From an uncultured Oscillospiraceae bacterium (lineage in GTDB: Bacteria; Bacillota; Clostridia; Oscillospirales; Oscillospiraceae), in contig CAJUAC010000043.1 of the NCBI GenBank assembly GCA_910583885.1, positions 1 to 24,085 on the forward strand: DNA of 24,085 nucleotides, written 5' to 3'. The position numbers were made by a program, and so were the translations under genes. The notes under the pieces are model-generated. The model did not search any database. It had not been told where the DNA came from and was given only the letters and a program-made list of their open reading frames with translations. Every line of letters starts with the position of its first letter. The stretch's first letter is position 1. Below are positions 6,737-13,704 of this stretch, piece by piece.

Positions 6737-6776
6737 ATGGCGTTCTGTGCAAATTTTTTGTTGCATAGAACGCCAT
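6737..6776. promoter_or_regulatory. 40-base dyad containing candidate operator box B
   Basis: Sixteen-base arms (6737-6752 and 6761-6776) match at 15 of 16 positions around an AT-rich 8-base centre. The inner part is box B (6748-6765), which resembles box A at 5481-5498. No T-tract follows on either strand, so it is more likely an operator than a terminator. It lies 60 bases upstream of the exported peptide gene. Confidence 0.6.
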
Positions 6777-6852
6777 AATCCCTCGCGTGTAGAAAAATTT
6801 TTGAGCATTAGGGGCAACAGTGCCGCGTCCAGTTCCGTATAAAAACTTGCCC

Positions 6853-6881
6853 TTGCAAAAAAGGGCTATCCATGGTAAACT
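6853..6881 (+). promoter_or_regulatory. Possible promoter of the Met gamma-lyase family gene
   Basis: TTGCAA (6853-6858), 17 bases, TAAACT (6876-6881), 34 bases before the start codon. The hexamers are imperfect. Confidence 0.4.
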
Positions 6882-6915
6882 TTTCCCGGTATTTTGGCAA
6901 AATGAGGAGACGTTT

Positions 6916-8196
6916 ATGGAGCTGTATACAATCTATGAGAAGATGGGCCTCAGCCGCCAGGTTTACGACCGGGGCGAGGCTGTCCTTGCCGGCCTGGAGG
7001 CGCGCTTCCGCGCTATTGACCAGACGGCGGAATATAACCAGGCTAAGGTCCTCCATGCTATGCAGAAAAACCGTATTGGGGCCAACCACTTCGCCGCAAC
7101 GACCGGCTACGGTTACGACGACGATGGCCGGGAGCGGCTGGAGAAGGTGTACGCAGATGTATTCCACACAGAGGCCGCCCTGGTCCGGCCCCAGATCACC
7201 TGCGGTACCCATGCGTTGGCGGCAGCTCTCAGCGCCAACCTCCTGCCAGGGGACGAGCTTCTCTCCCCTGTAGGCCTGCCCTACGACACCCTCCAGGAGG
7301 TCATCGGCCTGCGGCCCTCCCCCTGCTCCCTGGCAGAGTACGGGGTAACATACCGGCAGGTGGATTTGACCCCAGCGGGCGGATTTGACTATGACGCAAT
7401 CCGTGCTGCTATCAACGGGAAGACGAAGCTCATCACCATCCAGCGCAGCAAGGGCTATGCTACCCGCCCCTCCTTCTCTGTCCAGCAGATTGGGGAACTG
7501 ATCGCTTTCTGCAAAAGCGTGAAGCCGGACGTGGTCTGCATGGTAGATAACTGCTACGGCGAGTTTGTAGCCACTATCGAGCCCTCCGACCTGGGGGCAG
7601 ACATGGTGGTGGGCAGCCTCATCAAGAACCCCGGCGGCGGCCTGGCCCCCATTGGCGGCTATATCTGCGGGACGCAGGCATGTGTCAACCGCTGTGCCTA
7701 CCGCCTCTCCGCGCCCGGGCTGGGCCAGGAGGTGGGCGCAAACCTGGGGATCCTGCCCGCCTTCTACCAGGGCTTTTTCCTTGCCCCCACAGTGGTGGCC
7801 GGGGCCCTGAAGGGGGCTGTGTTTGCCGCCAGCATGTGTGAGGGCTTAGGCTTCCGCTGCGTCCCTGCCAGCGGGGAGCCCCGCTGTGATATTATCCAGG
7901 CTGTTGAGCTGGGCAGCGAGGGTGCCATGTGCGCATTCTGCGAGGGCATCCAGGCCGCTGCGCCGGTAGACAGCTTCGCCGCACCCGTCCCAGGGGATAT
8001 GCCGGGCTATGACAGCCAGGTGATTATGGCGGCGGGAGCCTTCGTCCAGGGCAGCAGTATTGAACTCAGCGCCGACGGCCCCATCCGTCCCCCCTACGCG
8101 GTCTATTTCCAGGGTGGGCTCACCTGGCAGCACGCAAAATTGGGCGTACTGCTGGCGGTACAGAAGCTGGTGGACAGGGGGTTGGCCGCGCTGTGA
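6916..8196 (+). CDS. Methionine gamma-lyase / aluminium-resistance family PLP enzyme
   Basis: The 426-aa protein matches the length and layout of the Met_gamma_lyase family (also called aluminium-resistance or YnbB-like protein), a fold-type I PLP enzyme. Visible landmarks are the ANHFAATTGYGYDDDGR block, CGTHALAAAL, MVDNCYGEFV with the cofactor-binding Asp, and GSLIKNPGGGLAPIGGY with the likely Schiff-base Lys237. ATG at 6916 has GGAG 7 nt upstream. The open frame extends back to 6820 but without a ribosome site. Family members are predicted C-S lyases, though substrates are poorly defined. It precedes a transporter gene by 92 bases. With PatB, an acyltransferase and iscRSU nearby, a role in sulfur amino acid metabolism is reasonable but inferred. 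Confidence 0.88.
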   Translation: MELYTIYEKMGLSRQVYDRGEAVLAGLEARFRAIDQTAEYNQAKVLHAMQKNRIGANHFAATTGYGYDDDGRERLEKVYADVFHTEAALVRPQITCGTHALAAALSANLLPGDELLSPVGLPYDTLQEVIGLRPSPCSLAEYGVTYRQVDLTPAGGFDYDAIRAAINGKTKLITIQRSKGYATRPSFSVQQIGELIAFCKSVKPDVVCMVDNCYGEFVATIEPSDLGADMVVGSLIKNPGGGLAPIGGYICGTQACVNRCAYRLSAPGLGQEVGANLGILPAFYQGFFLAPTVVAGALKGAVFAASMCEGLGFRCVPASGEPRCDIIQAVELGSEGAMCAFCEGIQAAAPVDSFAAPVPGDMPGYDSQVIMAAGAFVQGSSIELSADGPIRPPYAVYFQGGLTWQHAKLGVLLAVQKLVDRGLAAL

Positions 8197-8238
8197 CAGG
8201 CAGCACCCCCAACCGGTATTTCCGGCGCAGACCGCCCC

Positions 8239-8281
8239 CTTTATCCGTCCATATTTGCCTGACAAAAATGAACGGATAAAG
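8239..8281 (+). promoter_or_regulatory. Dyad able to mask the ribosome site of the transporter gene
   Basis: CTTTATCCGT (8239-8248) is perfectly complementary to ACGGATAAAG (8272-8281) across a 23-base loop. The distal arm overlaps the AAAGGAG ribosome site at 8278-8284. It may be a translational switch or a protein-binding operator. Confidence 0.4.
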
Positions 8282-8288
8282 GAGATCA

Positions 8289-9221
8289 ATGAATATGTGG
8301 TTTTGGCTTTCGATTATTGCGCTGCTCTGCTGGAGCGGATCCGACTTGTTTTCCAAAATTGGCTGCCGTGACCCCAAGGACAAATTGAGCCATCTGAAAA
8401 TGGTTATGGCTGTGGGCGTTGTCATGGGCCTTCATGCCTTTTGGGAGATTTTTGTGGGCGGCGTGGAGATCAACTTCCCAATCATCCTCACCTACCTGCC
8501 GGTATCCCTGCTCTACATCCTGTCCATGGCCATGGGCTATGTGGGCCTGCGGTATATTGAGCTGAGTATTTCCTCTCCCATCTGCAACTCCTCCGGCGCG
8601 CTGGTAGCGGTGCTGACGCTGATCTTTGTCGGCACGGAGGACTATTCCCCTCTTGCGCTTTTTGCGGTAGCGCTGGTGTGTGTAGGCGCTGTGGGCCTGG
8701 GTGTTGTGGACTCCGTGGAGGATGAGGCCCTCCGGGCCGAGCGGCAGCGGGAGGGCAACTACCGCTACGCCAAAAGCTGGTTAGCCCTGGCCCTCCCGGT
8801 GGCCTACTGCGTGTTGGACGCGGCAGGTACCTTTGCGGACAACCGGGTGCTGGAGCAGCTGCGCCCGGTCGTGGAGGACTGTGAAGCCAGCGCCAATGTG
8901 GCCTATGAGCTGACGTTCCTCTTTGCGGCGGCGGTGTGTTTCCTGTATGTGGTCGTGGTAAAGCGGGACAAGCTTCTGCCAAAGGCAGAGGCACCCAAGT
9001 ATACTGGGGCTATTTTCGAAACAGCGGGCCAGTTCGCCTATATCTACGCCATTGCCGACACAGAGCACCTGGCTATGTCCGCCCCTATCATCTCCGCCTA
9101 CTGCGCTGCCTCGGTGCTGTGGGGCCGCCTGTTCCTAAAGGAGAAGCTGTCCTGGAAGCACTATGGGATGATCCTTCTGGTGGTGGCCGGGATTGTTATC
9201 ATGGGCGTGCTGGATCTGTAA
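8289..9221 (+). CDS. EamA/DMT-superfamily-like membrane transporter
   Basis: The 310-aa integral membrane protein has about nine to ten hydrophobic segments. These run from MNMWFWLSIIALLCWSGSD to a final helix (GMILLVVAGIVIMGVLDL) preceded by a GRLFLKEKLSWKHY loop typical of EamA repeats. A charged cytosolic linker at ~150-165 (EDEALRAERQREG) splits the two halves. ATG 8289 lies 4 nt after GGAG. ATG 8295 is an alternative with a 10-nt gap. It lies just after the Met gamma-lyase family gene and may be co-transcribed. Export or import of an amino acid or thiol metabolite would fit, but the substrate cannot be read from sequence. Confidence 0.82.
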   Translation: MNMWFWLSIIALLCWSGSDLFSKIGCRDPKDKLSHLKMVMAVGVVMGLHAFWEIFVGGVEINFPIILTYLPVSLLYILSMAMGYVGLRYIELSISSPICNSSGALVAVLTLIFVGTEDYSPLALFAVALVCVGAVGLGVVDSVEDEALRAERQREGNYRYAKSWLALALPVAYCVLDAAGTFADNRVLEQLRPVVEDCEASANVAYELTFLFAAAVCFLYVVVVKRDKLLPKAEAPKYTGAIFETAGQFAYIYAIADTEHLAMSAPIISAYCAASVLWGRLFLKEKLSWKHYGMILLVVAGIVIMGVLDL

Positions 9222-9228
9222 GGTATCC

Positions 9229-9288
9229 ATTCTTTTCTTTTAAAAAAGAAAAGAATCAAAAGAAAATCTGTGCAAAGCTTCGCTTTGC
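9229..9288. repeat. Composite intergenic repeat: AT palindrome plus GC mini-hairpin, copy 2
   Basis: An AT-rich stem (9229-9240 with 9245-9256) is followed by TCAAAAGAAAA. After 15 bases comes a 7-bp mini-hairpin GCAAAGC-TTC-GCTTTGC (9272-9288). The copy at 18922-18980 has the same layout. It lies between the transporter and acyltransferase genes. Confidence 0.8.
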
Positions 9289-9306
9289 TTGAGGAGGTCA
9301 TGAGAA

Positions 9307-9771
9307 ATGCGTGAGCGGATCATGGATTATTCATTGGGAAACAACCTGCGCCTCTATTGGCGGCTTTTCCGCCTCCGGGAGCGTACCCACAGCAGGTGGC
9401 TGGCGGATATCCTCACGTTTTTTCTCAACCGTATAGCCCATAAGCGCGGGGGGTACATTGGGCGGGGAGCTGTCATTACAGGCATCCCCTCCCTCCCCCA
9501 CGGCCTGCATGGCATCTACATTTCACGCTACGCCAAGCTCGGGAGCGGCTGCCGGATTTACCAGAATGTGACCATTGGTGAGGTCAGCGGCAGGGCGCCT
9601 CAGATTGGGGATGGCTGCCTGATCGGCGCGGGAGCCGTCCTGGTAGGGGATATCCGCGTGGGCAGCTGCGTGAAAATCGGCGCCGGGGCCGTGGTCAGTA
9701 CAGACATCCCCGACGGCTGCACGGTAGTTTCCCAGCCCTCCCGGGTGATCGGTGATCCTTCTTTTTCTTAA
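9307..9771 (+). CDS. Hexapeptide-repeat acyltransferase, serine-acetyltransferase-like
   Basis: The 154-aa protein has a short helical N-terminus and then a left-handed beta-helix built of hexapeptide repeats. Examples are YIGRGAVITG, LGSGCRIYQNVTIG, IGDGCLIGAGAVLVGDIRVG and IGAGAVVSTDIPDG, ending in a PSRVIG motif common in this family. LPHGLHGIYIS carries the candidate catalytic His. GGAGG lies 9 nt before the ATG. It is shorter than classical CysE, lacking most of the N-terminal helical domain, so it may be a CysE-like enzyme or an O-acetyltransferase acting on a sugar or another small molecule. The sulfur-gene neighbourhood favours the former slightly. Confidence 0.8.
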   Translation: MRERIMDYSLGNNLRLYWRLFRLRERTHSRWLADILTFFLNRIAHKRGGYIGRGAVITGIPSLPHGLHGIYISRYAKLGSGCRIYQNVTIGEVSGRAPQIGDGCLIGAGAVLVGDIRVGSCVKIGAGAVVSTDIPDGCTVVSQPSRVIGDPSFS

Positions 9772-9829
9772 AGAAACAGGGGGAACGGTTGTCGCGTTGT
9801 TTCAGAAAATCCAGAAGGGCTCAGAAAAG

Positions 9830-9860
9830 CACCGGCGGAGGATTCGTCCCTCCGCCGGTG
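9830..9860. terminator. Intrinsic terminator between acyltransferase and patB-like genes
   Basis: A perfect 12-bp GC-rich stem (9830-9841 with 9849-9860) has a 7-base loop. On the minus strand it is followed by CTTTTC, so it terminates mainly the patB-like transcript. The plus-strand tail is weak. Confidence 0.8.
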
Positions 9861-9882
9861 TTCCCATCTCAACATGTTTCCA

Positions 9883-9918
9883 GTTCTTTTTGATTCTTTT
9901 TCTTTCAAGAAAAAGAAT
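9883..9918. repeat. AT-rich palindromic intergenic repeat, copy 3
   Basis: The same unit as copy 1 in reverse orientation: TTCTTTTTG, then a 12-bp AT stem at 9893-9918 with a 2-base centre. It sits 12 bases past the patB-like stop. Confidence 0.85.
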
Positions 9919-9929
9919 GTTTACCAGCC

Positions 9930-11132
9930 TCAGCAGAACACGTACCTGCCCAGCCGCTCCATAGCCTCCGTCACCCTGGACAGTGGCAGGGCCAGGTTCA
10001 TCCGGATATGGCATGGGCCATGGAACGCCCTGCCGTCCTGCCAGGCGACGCCCACGTCCCACCCGGCCTGCTCCAGTTCGTCGATGGTCTTGCCATGGCG
10101 CTGGCACCAGTCTGTGCAGTCCAGGAAGAGCATATACGTCCCCTCCGGCTTCGTCACCTTGACGCCGTCAAAGTGTGCGGCAATGTAATCACAGGCATAG
10201 TCCACATTCCCTGCCAGAACCTGGCGCAGCTCGTCCACCCACGCCATGCCCTCCGGACTGTAAGCGGCGATCAGCGCGTGCATAGACAGGACATTCATGT
10301 TGTTGTAATGGGACAGGCTCCCCTCCCGGTTCACCCGCTCGCGCAGCCACCGGTTGTAGATAATATGATAGCTGCCCACCAGCCCTGCCAGGTTGAAGGT
10401 TTTGGACGGGGCGTAAACCGCCGCCGTGCGCAGCCGCGCGTCCTCCGAAACCGACTGGAGGGGGATATGCCGGCGGCCGCCCAGGATGATGTCCGACCAG
10501 ATCTCATCTGACACCACAAATACATCGTGCTTCCGGAACAGCTCCATTGCCTGCTCCAGCTCCCAGCGCTCCCAAACCCGGCCGCAGGGGTTGTGGGGGG
10601 AGCAGAATACGGCGGCATGAATCTGCTCCTCCACAATTTTCCGCTCCATATCCGCAAAATCCATCCGCCAGACAGCGTCCCCGTCCTGCACCAGGGGGCT
10701 GTGGATAATCCGGTAGCCGTTGTCTGCGAGGCTGAAGGTAAAGCCGATGTAGGTGGGGGAGTGGAGCAGGATCTTGTCCCCCTTGGAGCAGACTGCGTTC
10801 AGGATGCTGATCACACCGCCCAGGACGCCGTTCTCATATCCGATATGTTCCCTGGACAGCCCTGTCACGCCATTGCGCTCCTCCTGCCAGCGGGTAATGG
10901 CATGGAAGTAGCTGTCTGTAGGCCGGAAATAGCCGTAGAGCGGATGGCTGGCCCGCTCTATCAGCGCCGCCGGGACAGTGGGGACGGTGGGGAAATTCAT
11001 GTCTGCCACCCACATGGGGATCAGGTCAAAGCCATCCTTGGGCGGCGCGGGGGCGGAGCCGGTCCCCAGGCCATCCACCGCCAGGGCATCCCGCCCCCGG
11101 CGGTCGAGGATCGAGGTGAAATCGTATTGCAT
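9930..11132 (-). CDS. patB: PatB/MalY-family PLP-dependent C-S lyase (cystathionine beta-lyase-like)
   Basis: The 400-aa fold-type I aminotransferase-like protein is of usual length for PatB/MalY. Landmarks are LIPMWVADMNFPT near the N-terminus, HPLYGYF, SPTYIGF, CSPHNPCGRVW, VSDEIWSD with the cofactor Asp, and YAPSKTFNLAG with the PLP Lys244. ATG 11132 has AAGGAG 8 nt upstream, and the longer open frame to 11300 has no ribosome site. The family cleaves cystathionine or cysteine to homocysteine/sulfide, pyruvate and ammonia. It is transcribed divergently from iscR-iscS-iscU with its own promoter, consistent with sulfur trafficking. Substrate preference is not predictable from sequence. Confidence 0.88.
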   Translation of the reverse strand: MQYDFTSILDRRGRDALAVDGLGTGSAPAPPKDGFDLIPMWVADMNFPTVPTVPAALIERASHPLYGYFRPTDSYFHAITRWQEERNGVTGLSREHIGYENGVLGGVISILNAVCSKGDKILLHSPTYIGFTFSLADNGYRIIHSPLVQDGDAVWRMDFADMERKIVEEQIHAAVFCSPHNPCGRVWERWELEQAMELFRKHDVFVVSDEIWSDIILGGRRHIPLQSVSEDARLRTAAVYAPSKTFNLAGLVGSYHIIYNRWLRERVNREGSLSHYNNMNVLSMHALIAAYSPEGMAWVDELRQVLAGNVDYACDYIAAHFDGVKVTKPEGTYMLFLDCTDWCQRHGKTIDELEQAGWDVGVAWQDGRAFHGPCHIRMNLALPLSRVTEAMERLGRYVFC

Positions 11133-11177
11133 GGCACTGTCTCCTTCTGAGTTGTTTCTCCCTTGTTTCTTCCCCCT

Positions 11178-11205
11178 ATTATAGCAGGTTTTCCCTACAG
11201 CGCAA
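11178..11205 (-). promoter_or_regulatory. Promoter of the patB-like gene
   Basis: On the minus strand TTGCGC (11205-11200), a 16-base spacer, and consensus TATAAT (11183-11178), 45 bases before the ATG. Confidence 0.7.
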
Positions 11206-11332
11206 GGTATCCCATTGAAAATTGGCGGGGTGTGCGCCTGCTGCTGCGGCCGGAAGGGATAAGGTGTCAGGATTTGGGCAGGATATGGCACAGTGCCCAA
11301 GATGCGCCTCTATTATTTGTTGCAAATGCGTC

Positions 11333-11368
11333 TTGACAGAAAAGAACTCCTAGATTAAGATAGGAATT
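11333..11368 (+). promoter_or_regulatory. isc operon promoter with overlapping Rrf2-type operator
   Basis: TTGACA (11333-11338), 17 bases, TAAGAT (11356-11361). Across the -10 lies a dyad at 11345-11368 (CCTA-N8-TAGG core). Its right half, ATAGGAATT, recurs at 11900-11908. This is the expected layout for autorepression by an Rrf2/IscR protein. Confidence 0.75.
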
Positions 11369-11389
11369 ACAAGAGAGGACGGTGAGGCT

Positions 11390-11848
11390 GTGAAGATATC
11401 CGCGAAGAGCCGCTATGCGCTGCATCTGATGCTGGCGCTGGCCATGCAGGAGAATGGGGAGAACCTGTCCGTCAAATCCGTCGCCGAGCGCCAGGGCATC
11501 AGCGAGAAGTATCTGGAGCAGATCATCCCCCTTCTCACCCGCGACGGCCTGGTACGCAGCGTGCGGGGGGCCAAGGGGGGCTATCATCTTGTAAAAAGCG
11601 CGGAGGATTACACCGTTGGCCTGATTTTGCGGACAGTTGAGGGCAGCATCGCCCCAGTCTCCTGCCTGGATGACGAGGTCAACCAGTGCGCCCGCTGCCA
11701 GGCGTGCGCCACGCTGGATCTGTGGGAACAGGTGGATCAGGCCATCAGCAATGTCGTTGACCACGTCACGCTGGCCGACCTGGTGGACAAACAGCGGCGG
11801 CTGGACGCCCGCTGTGCTGCCCACCGCGCGGAAAAGGGCAATTGCTGA
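11390..11848 (+). CDS. iscR: Rrf2-family Fe-S-responsive regulator (IscR-like)
   Basis: The 152-aa Rrf2 protein has an N-terminal winged helix (MKISAKSRYALHLMLALA, then VAERQGISEKYLEQIIPLL, then VRGAKGGYHLVK). A Cys cluster follows (C98, C106, C109, C112 by count; DDEVNQCARCQAC), which could ligate a [2Fe-2S] cluster. The start is GTG at 11390, preceded by GAGG and GTGAGG. It heads the iscR-iscS-iscU operon, so it most likely senses Fe-S supply and represses its own promoter. Rrf2 members also include CymR, a cysteine regulator, but CymR lacks such a Cys cluster, so IscR-like is preferred. Confidence 0.88.
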   Translation: MKISAKSRYALHLMLALAMQENGENLSVKSVAERQGISEKYLEQIIPLLTRDGLVRSVRGAKGGYHLVKSAEDYTVGLILRTVEGSIAPVSCLDDEVNQCARCQACATLDLWEQVDQAISNVVDHVTLADLVDKQRRLDARCAAHRAEKGNC

Positions 11849-11894
11849 AAAACCGGCCGGGGCGGTCTGCTGCCCGGGCAGAAGAATCCCGAAA

Positions 11895-11908
11895 TCCCTA
11901 TAGGAATT
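11895..11908 (+). promoter_or_regulatory. Second Rrf2-type site between iscR and iscS
   Basis: TCCCTATAGGAATT contains the palindrome CCTATAGG and shares ATAGGAATT with the operator at the isc promoter. It lies in the 116-base iscR-iscS gap. The half-site spacing differs from the first site. Confidence 0.45.
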
Positions 11909-11964
11909 GGGGAAGGAATACCAGTCCGGCCGCCGGGCCGGCAGAAAAAGGAAGGAGTCCCAGC

Positions 11965-13164
11965 ATGTTTGTATATGTTGACAATGCGGCCACCACCGCG
12001 ATGAGCAAGGCCGCTATTGACGCGATGACCCCAGCCATGCACGAGCTGTACGGCAACCCCAGCAGCCTGCACCAGAAGGGCCGGGAGGCCAACATGGCGC
12101 TTATCGGGGCCCGGGAAACGGTTGCCAAGTGCTTGAACGCCGAGGCCCGGGAGATCTACTTCACCGGCTGCGGCACTGAGGCGGACAACTGGGCCATCAC
12201 CGAGGGGGCCCGCCTGGGGGCTGCGGCGGGGAAAAAGCACATCATCTCCGACACCATTGAGCACCATGCTGTGCTCCACACCCTGGCCCGGCTGGAGAAG
12301 GAGGGCTTTGAGGTGACGTACCTGCCTGTCCACGAGGATGGCCGGGTGCGCCTGGAGGAGCTGGAGGCCGCGCTCCGCCCGGACACCTGCCTGGTGACAA
12401 TCATGTATGCCAACAACGAGATTGGTACTATCCAGCCCATCCGGGAGATCGGGGCCCTGTGCCGGGCCAAGGGCGTCCTCTTCCACACCGACGCCGTCCA
12501 GGCGGTGGGGCACATCCCGGTCGATGTGGTAGCGGATAATATTGACATGCTCTCCCTCTCCGGCCACAAATTCCACGCACCCAAGGGCGTGGGGGCGCTG
12601 TACTGCAAAAAGTCCGTCCCCATCCGGAACTTCATCGAGGGCGGCGCCCAGGAGCGGGGCCGGCGGGGCGGTACGGAAGCCCTCCCGGGCATCCTGGCGA
12701 TGGCGGCGGCGATGCAGGAGAGCTGTGAGCACCTGGAGGAAAACATGGCAAAGGTCACAGCCATGCGGGACCGGCTGATTGCAGGGCTGGGCCAGATCCC
12801 CTGCTCCCGCTGCAACGGCAGCCCGGACCACAAGGTGCCGGGGATTGTCAGCTTTTGCTTTGAGGGCATCGAGGGGGAGAGCCTGCTGCTGCGGCTGGAT
12901 CTGGCCGGCATCTGTGCCAGCTCCGGCAGCGCCTGTACCAGCGGCTCCCTGGATCCCAGCCATGTCCTGCTGGCCCTGGGGATGCCCCACGAGATCGCCC
13001 ACGGCTCCCTGCGGCTGAGCCTGTGCGAATACAACACCATGGAGCAGATGGAATACATCCTGGAAAAGGTGCCTGAGGTGGTTCGCACCCTCCGGCAGAT
13101 GAGCCCCGTATGGACACACATGCTGGAGAACATGGAGGATCCCTACCTGGCAGTTGCCCAATAA
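11965..13164 (+). CDS. iscS: Cysteine desulfurase
   Basis: The 399-aa NifS/IscS-type enzyme converts cysteine to alanine and hands persulfide sulfur to the Fe-S scaffold. Landmarks are YVDNAATTAMSKAAIDAM, GNPSSLHQKGREA, a TGCGTEADNWAI cofactor loop, TIEHHAVLH, SGHKFHAPKGVG with PLP Lys202, and the mobile loop ASSGSACTSG with catalytic Cys324. ATG 11965 has GGAAGGAG 7 nt upstream. The ten-residue ACTSG-type loop with a following LDPSHVL is typical of group I enzymes of clostridial nif/isc type. It sits between iscR and iscU with short gaps, one operon. Confidence 0.95.
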   Translation: MFVYVDNAATTAMSKAAIDAMTPAMHELYGNPSSLHQKGREANMALIGARETVAKCLNAEAREIYFTGCGTEADNWAITEGARLGAAAGKKHIISDTIEHHAVLHTLARLEKEGFEVTYLPVHEDGRVRLEELEAALRPDTCLVTIMYANNEIGTIQPIREIGALCRAKGVLFHTDAVQAVGHIPVDVVADNIDMLSLSGHKFHAPKGVGALYCKKSVPIRNFIEGGAQERGRRGGTEALPGILAMAAAMQESCEHLEENMAKVTAMRDRLIAGLGQIPCSRCNGSPDHKVPGIVSFCFEGIEGESLLLRLDLAGICASSGSACTSGSLDPSHVLLALGMPHEIAHGSLRLSLCEYNTMEQMEYILEKVPEVVRTLRQMSPVWTHMLENMEDPYLAVAQ

Positions 13165-13198
13165 ACATCAATTGACAAGAGAAAGGAAGTCATCGGTT

Positions 13199-13648
13199 AT
13201 GGCTATGGAATACAGCGAGAAGGTTATGGAGCACTTCGCCCACCCCCACAACGTGGGTGTGATGGAGGACGCCAACGGCGTCGGCGAGGTGGGCAACGCC
13301 AAATGCGGCGACATCATGCGGATGTATCTAAAGGTCAATGACGATGAGATCATTGAGGACGTAAAGTTCCAGACCTTTGGGTGTGCCTCCGCCATCGCCA
13401 CCAGCTCCATTGCAACCGACATGATTAAGGGCAAGCCCCTCAGCGAGGCGCTTACCCTGACCAACCAGGCGGTGGTGGAGTCCCTGGATGGCCTGCCTGC
13501 GGTGAAGATCCACTGCTCTGTCCTGGCGGAGCAGGCGGTGAAGGCCGCTGTGGCGGATTACTACAAACGCAAGGGGCTCCCCTATGAGTCCCCCTGTGAC
13601 CTGTGCGAAGAGGGCTGCTGCGGCCATAGCCACGGCGAGGATGCCTGA
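13199..13648 (+). CDS. iscU: Fe-S cluster scaffold, NifU/IscU-type
   Basis: The 149-aa scaffold has the three ligand Cys in NAKCGDIM (with its Asp), FQTFGCASAIATSS and KIHCSVLAE. ATG 13199 follows AGGAAG by 9 nt, and ATG 13205 is an alternative. It is last in the iscR-iscS-iscU operon, 34 bases after iscS. The C-terminus adds a short Cys/His tail (SPCDLCEEGCCGHSHGEDA) after the scaffold fold, with four extra Cys and two His. This could bind metal and does not look like part of the core domain. A strong terminator follows. Confidence 0.93.
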   Translation: MAMEYSEKVMEHFAHPHNVGVMEDANGVGEVGNAKCGDIMRMYLKVNDDEIIEDVKFQTFGCASAIATSSIATDMIKGKPLSEALTLTNQAVVESLDGLPAVKIHCSVLAEQAVKAAVADYYKRKGLPYESPCDLCEEGCCGHSHGEDA

Positions 13649-13654
13649 CAAGCG

Positions 13655-13704
13655 AGCAGCTGTGCGCGGTGGAGAGGCCTCTCCGCCGCGCACAGCTGCT
13701 TTAA
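13655..13704. terminator. Strong intrinsic terminator, isc operon and convergent P-loop gene
   Basis: A 22-base arm at 13655-13676 pairs with 13679-13700 with one G-T wobble and ends in CTTTAAAG. It overlaps the stop codon region of the convergent gene at 13701. Confidence 0.88.

Noticed and set aside
6737..6776. Terminator for the regulator or peptide gene
   Set aside because: It lies upstream of the peptide gene, not past a stop, and lacks a T-tract on both strands.
11737..13161. 474-codon minus-strand open frame
   Set aside because: It lies opposite iscR and iscS, which have full catalytic motifs. The His/Gln/Ala-rich composition is typical of an antisense shadow in GC-rich DNA.
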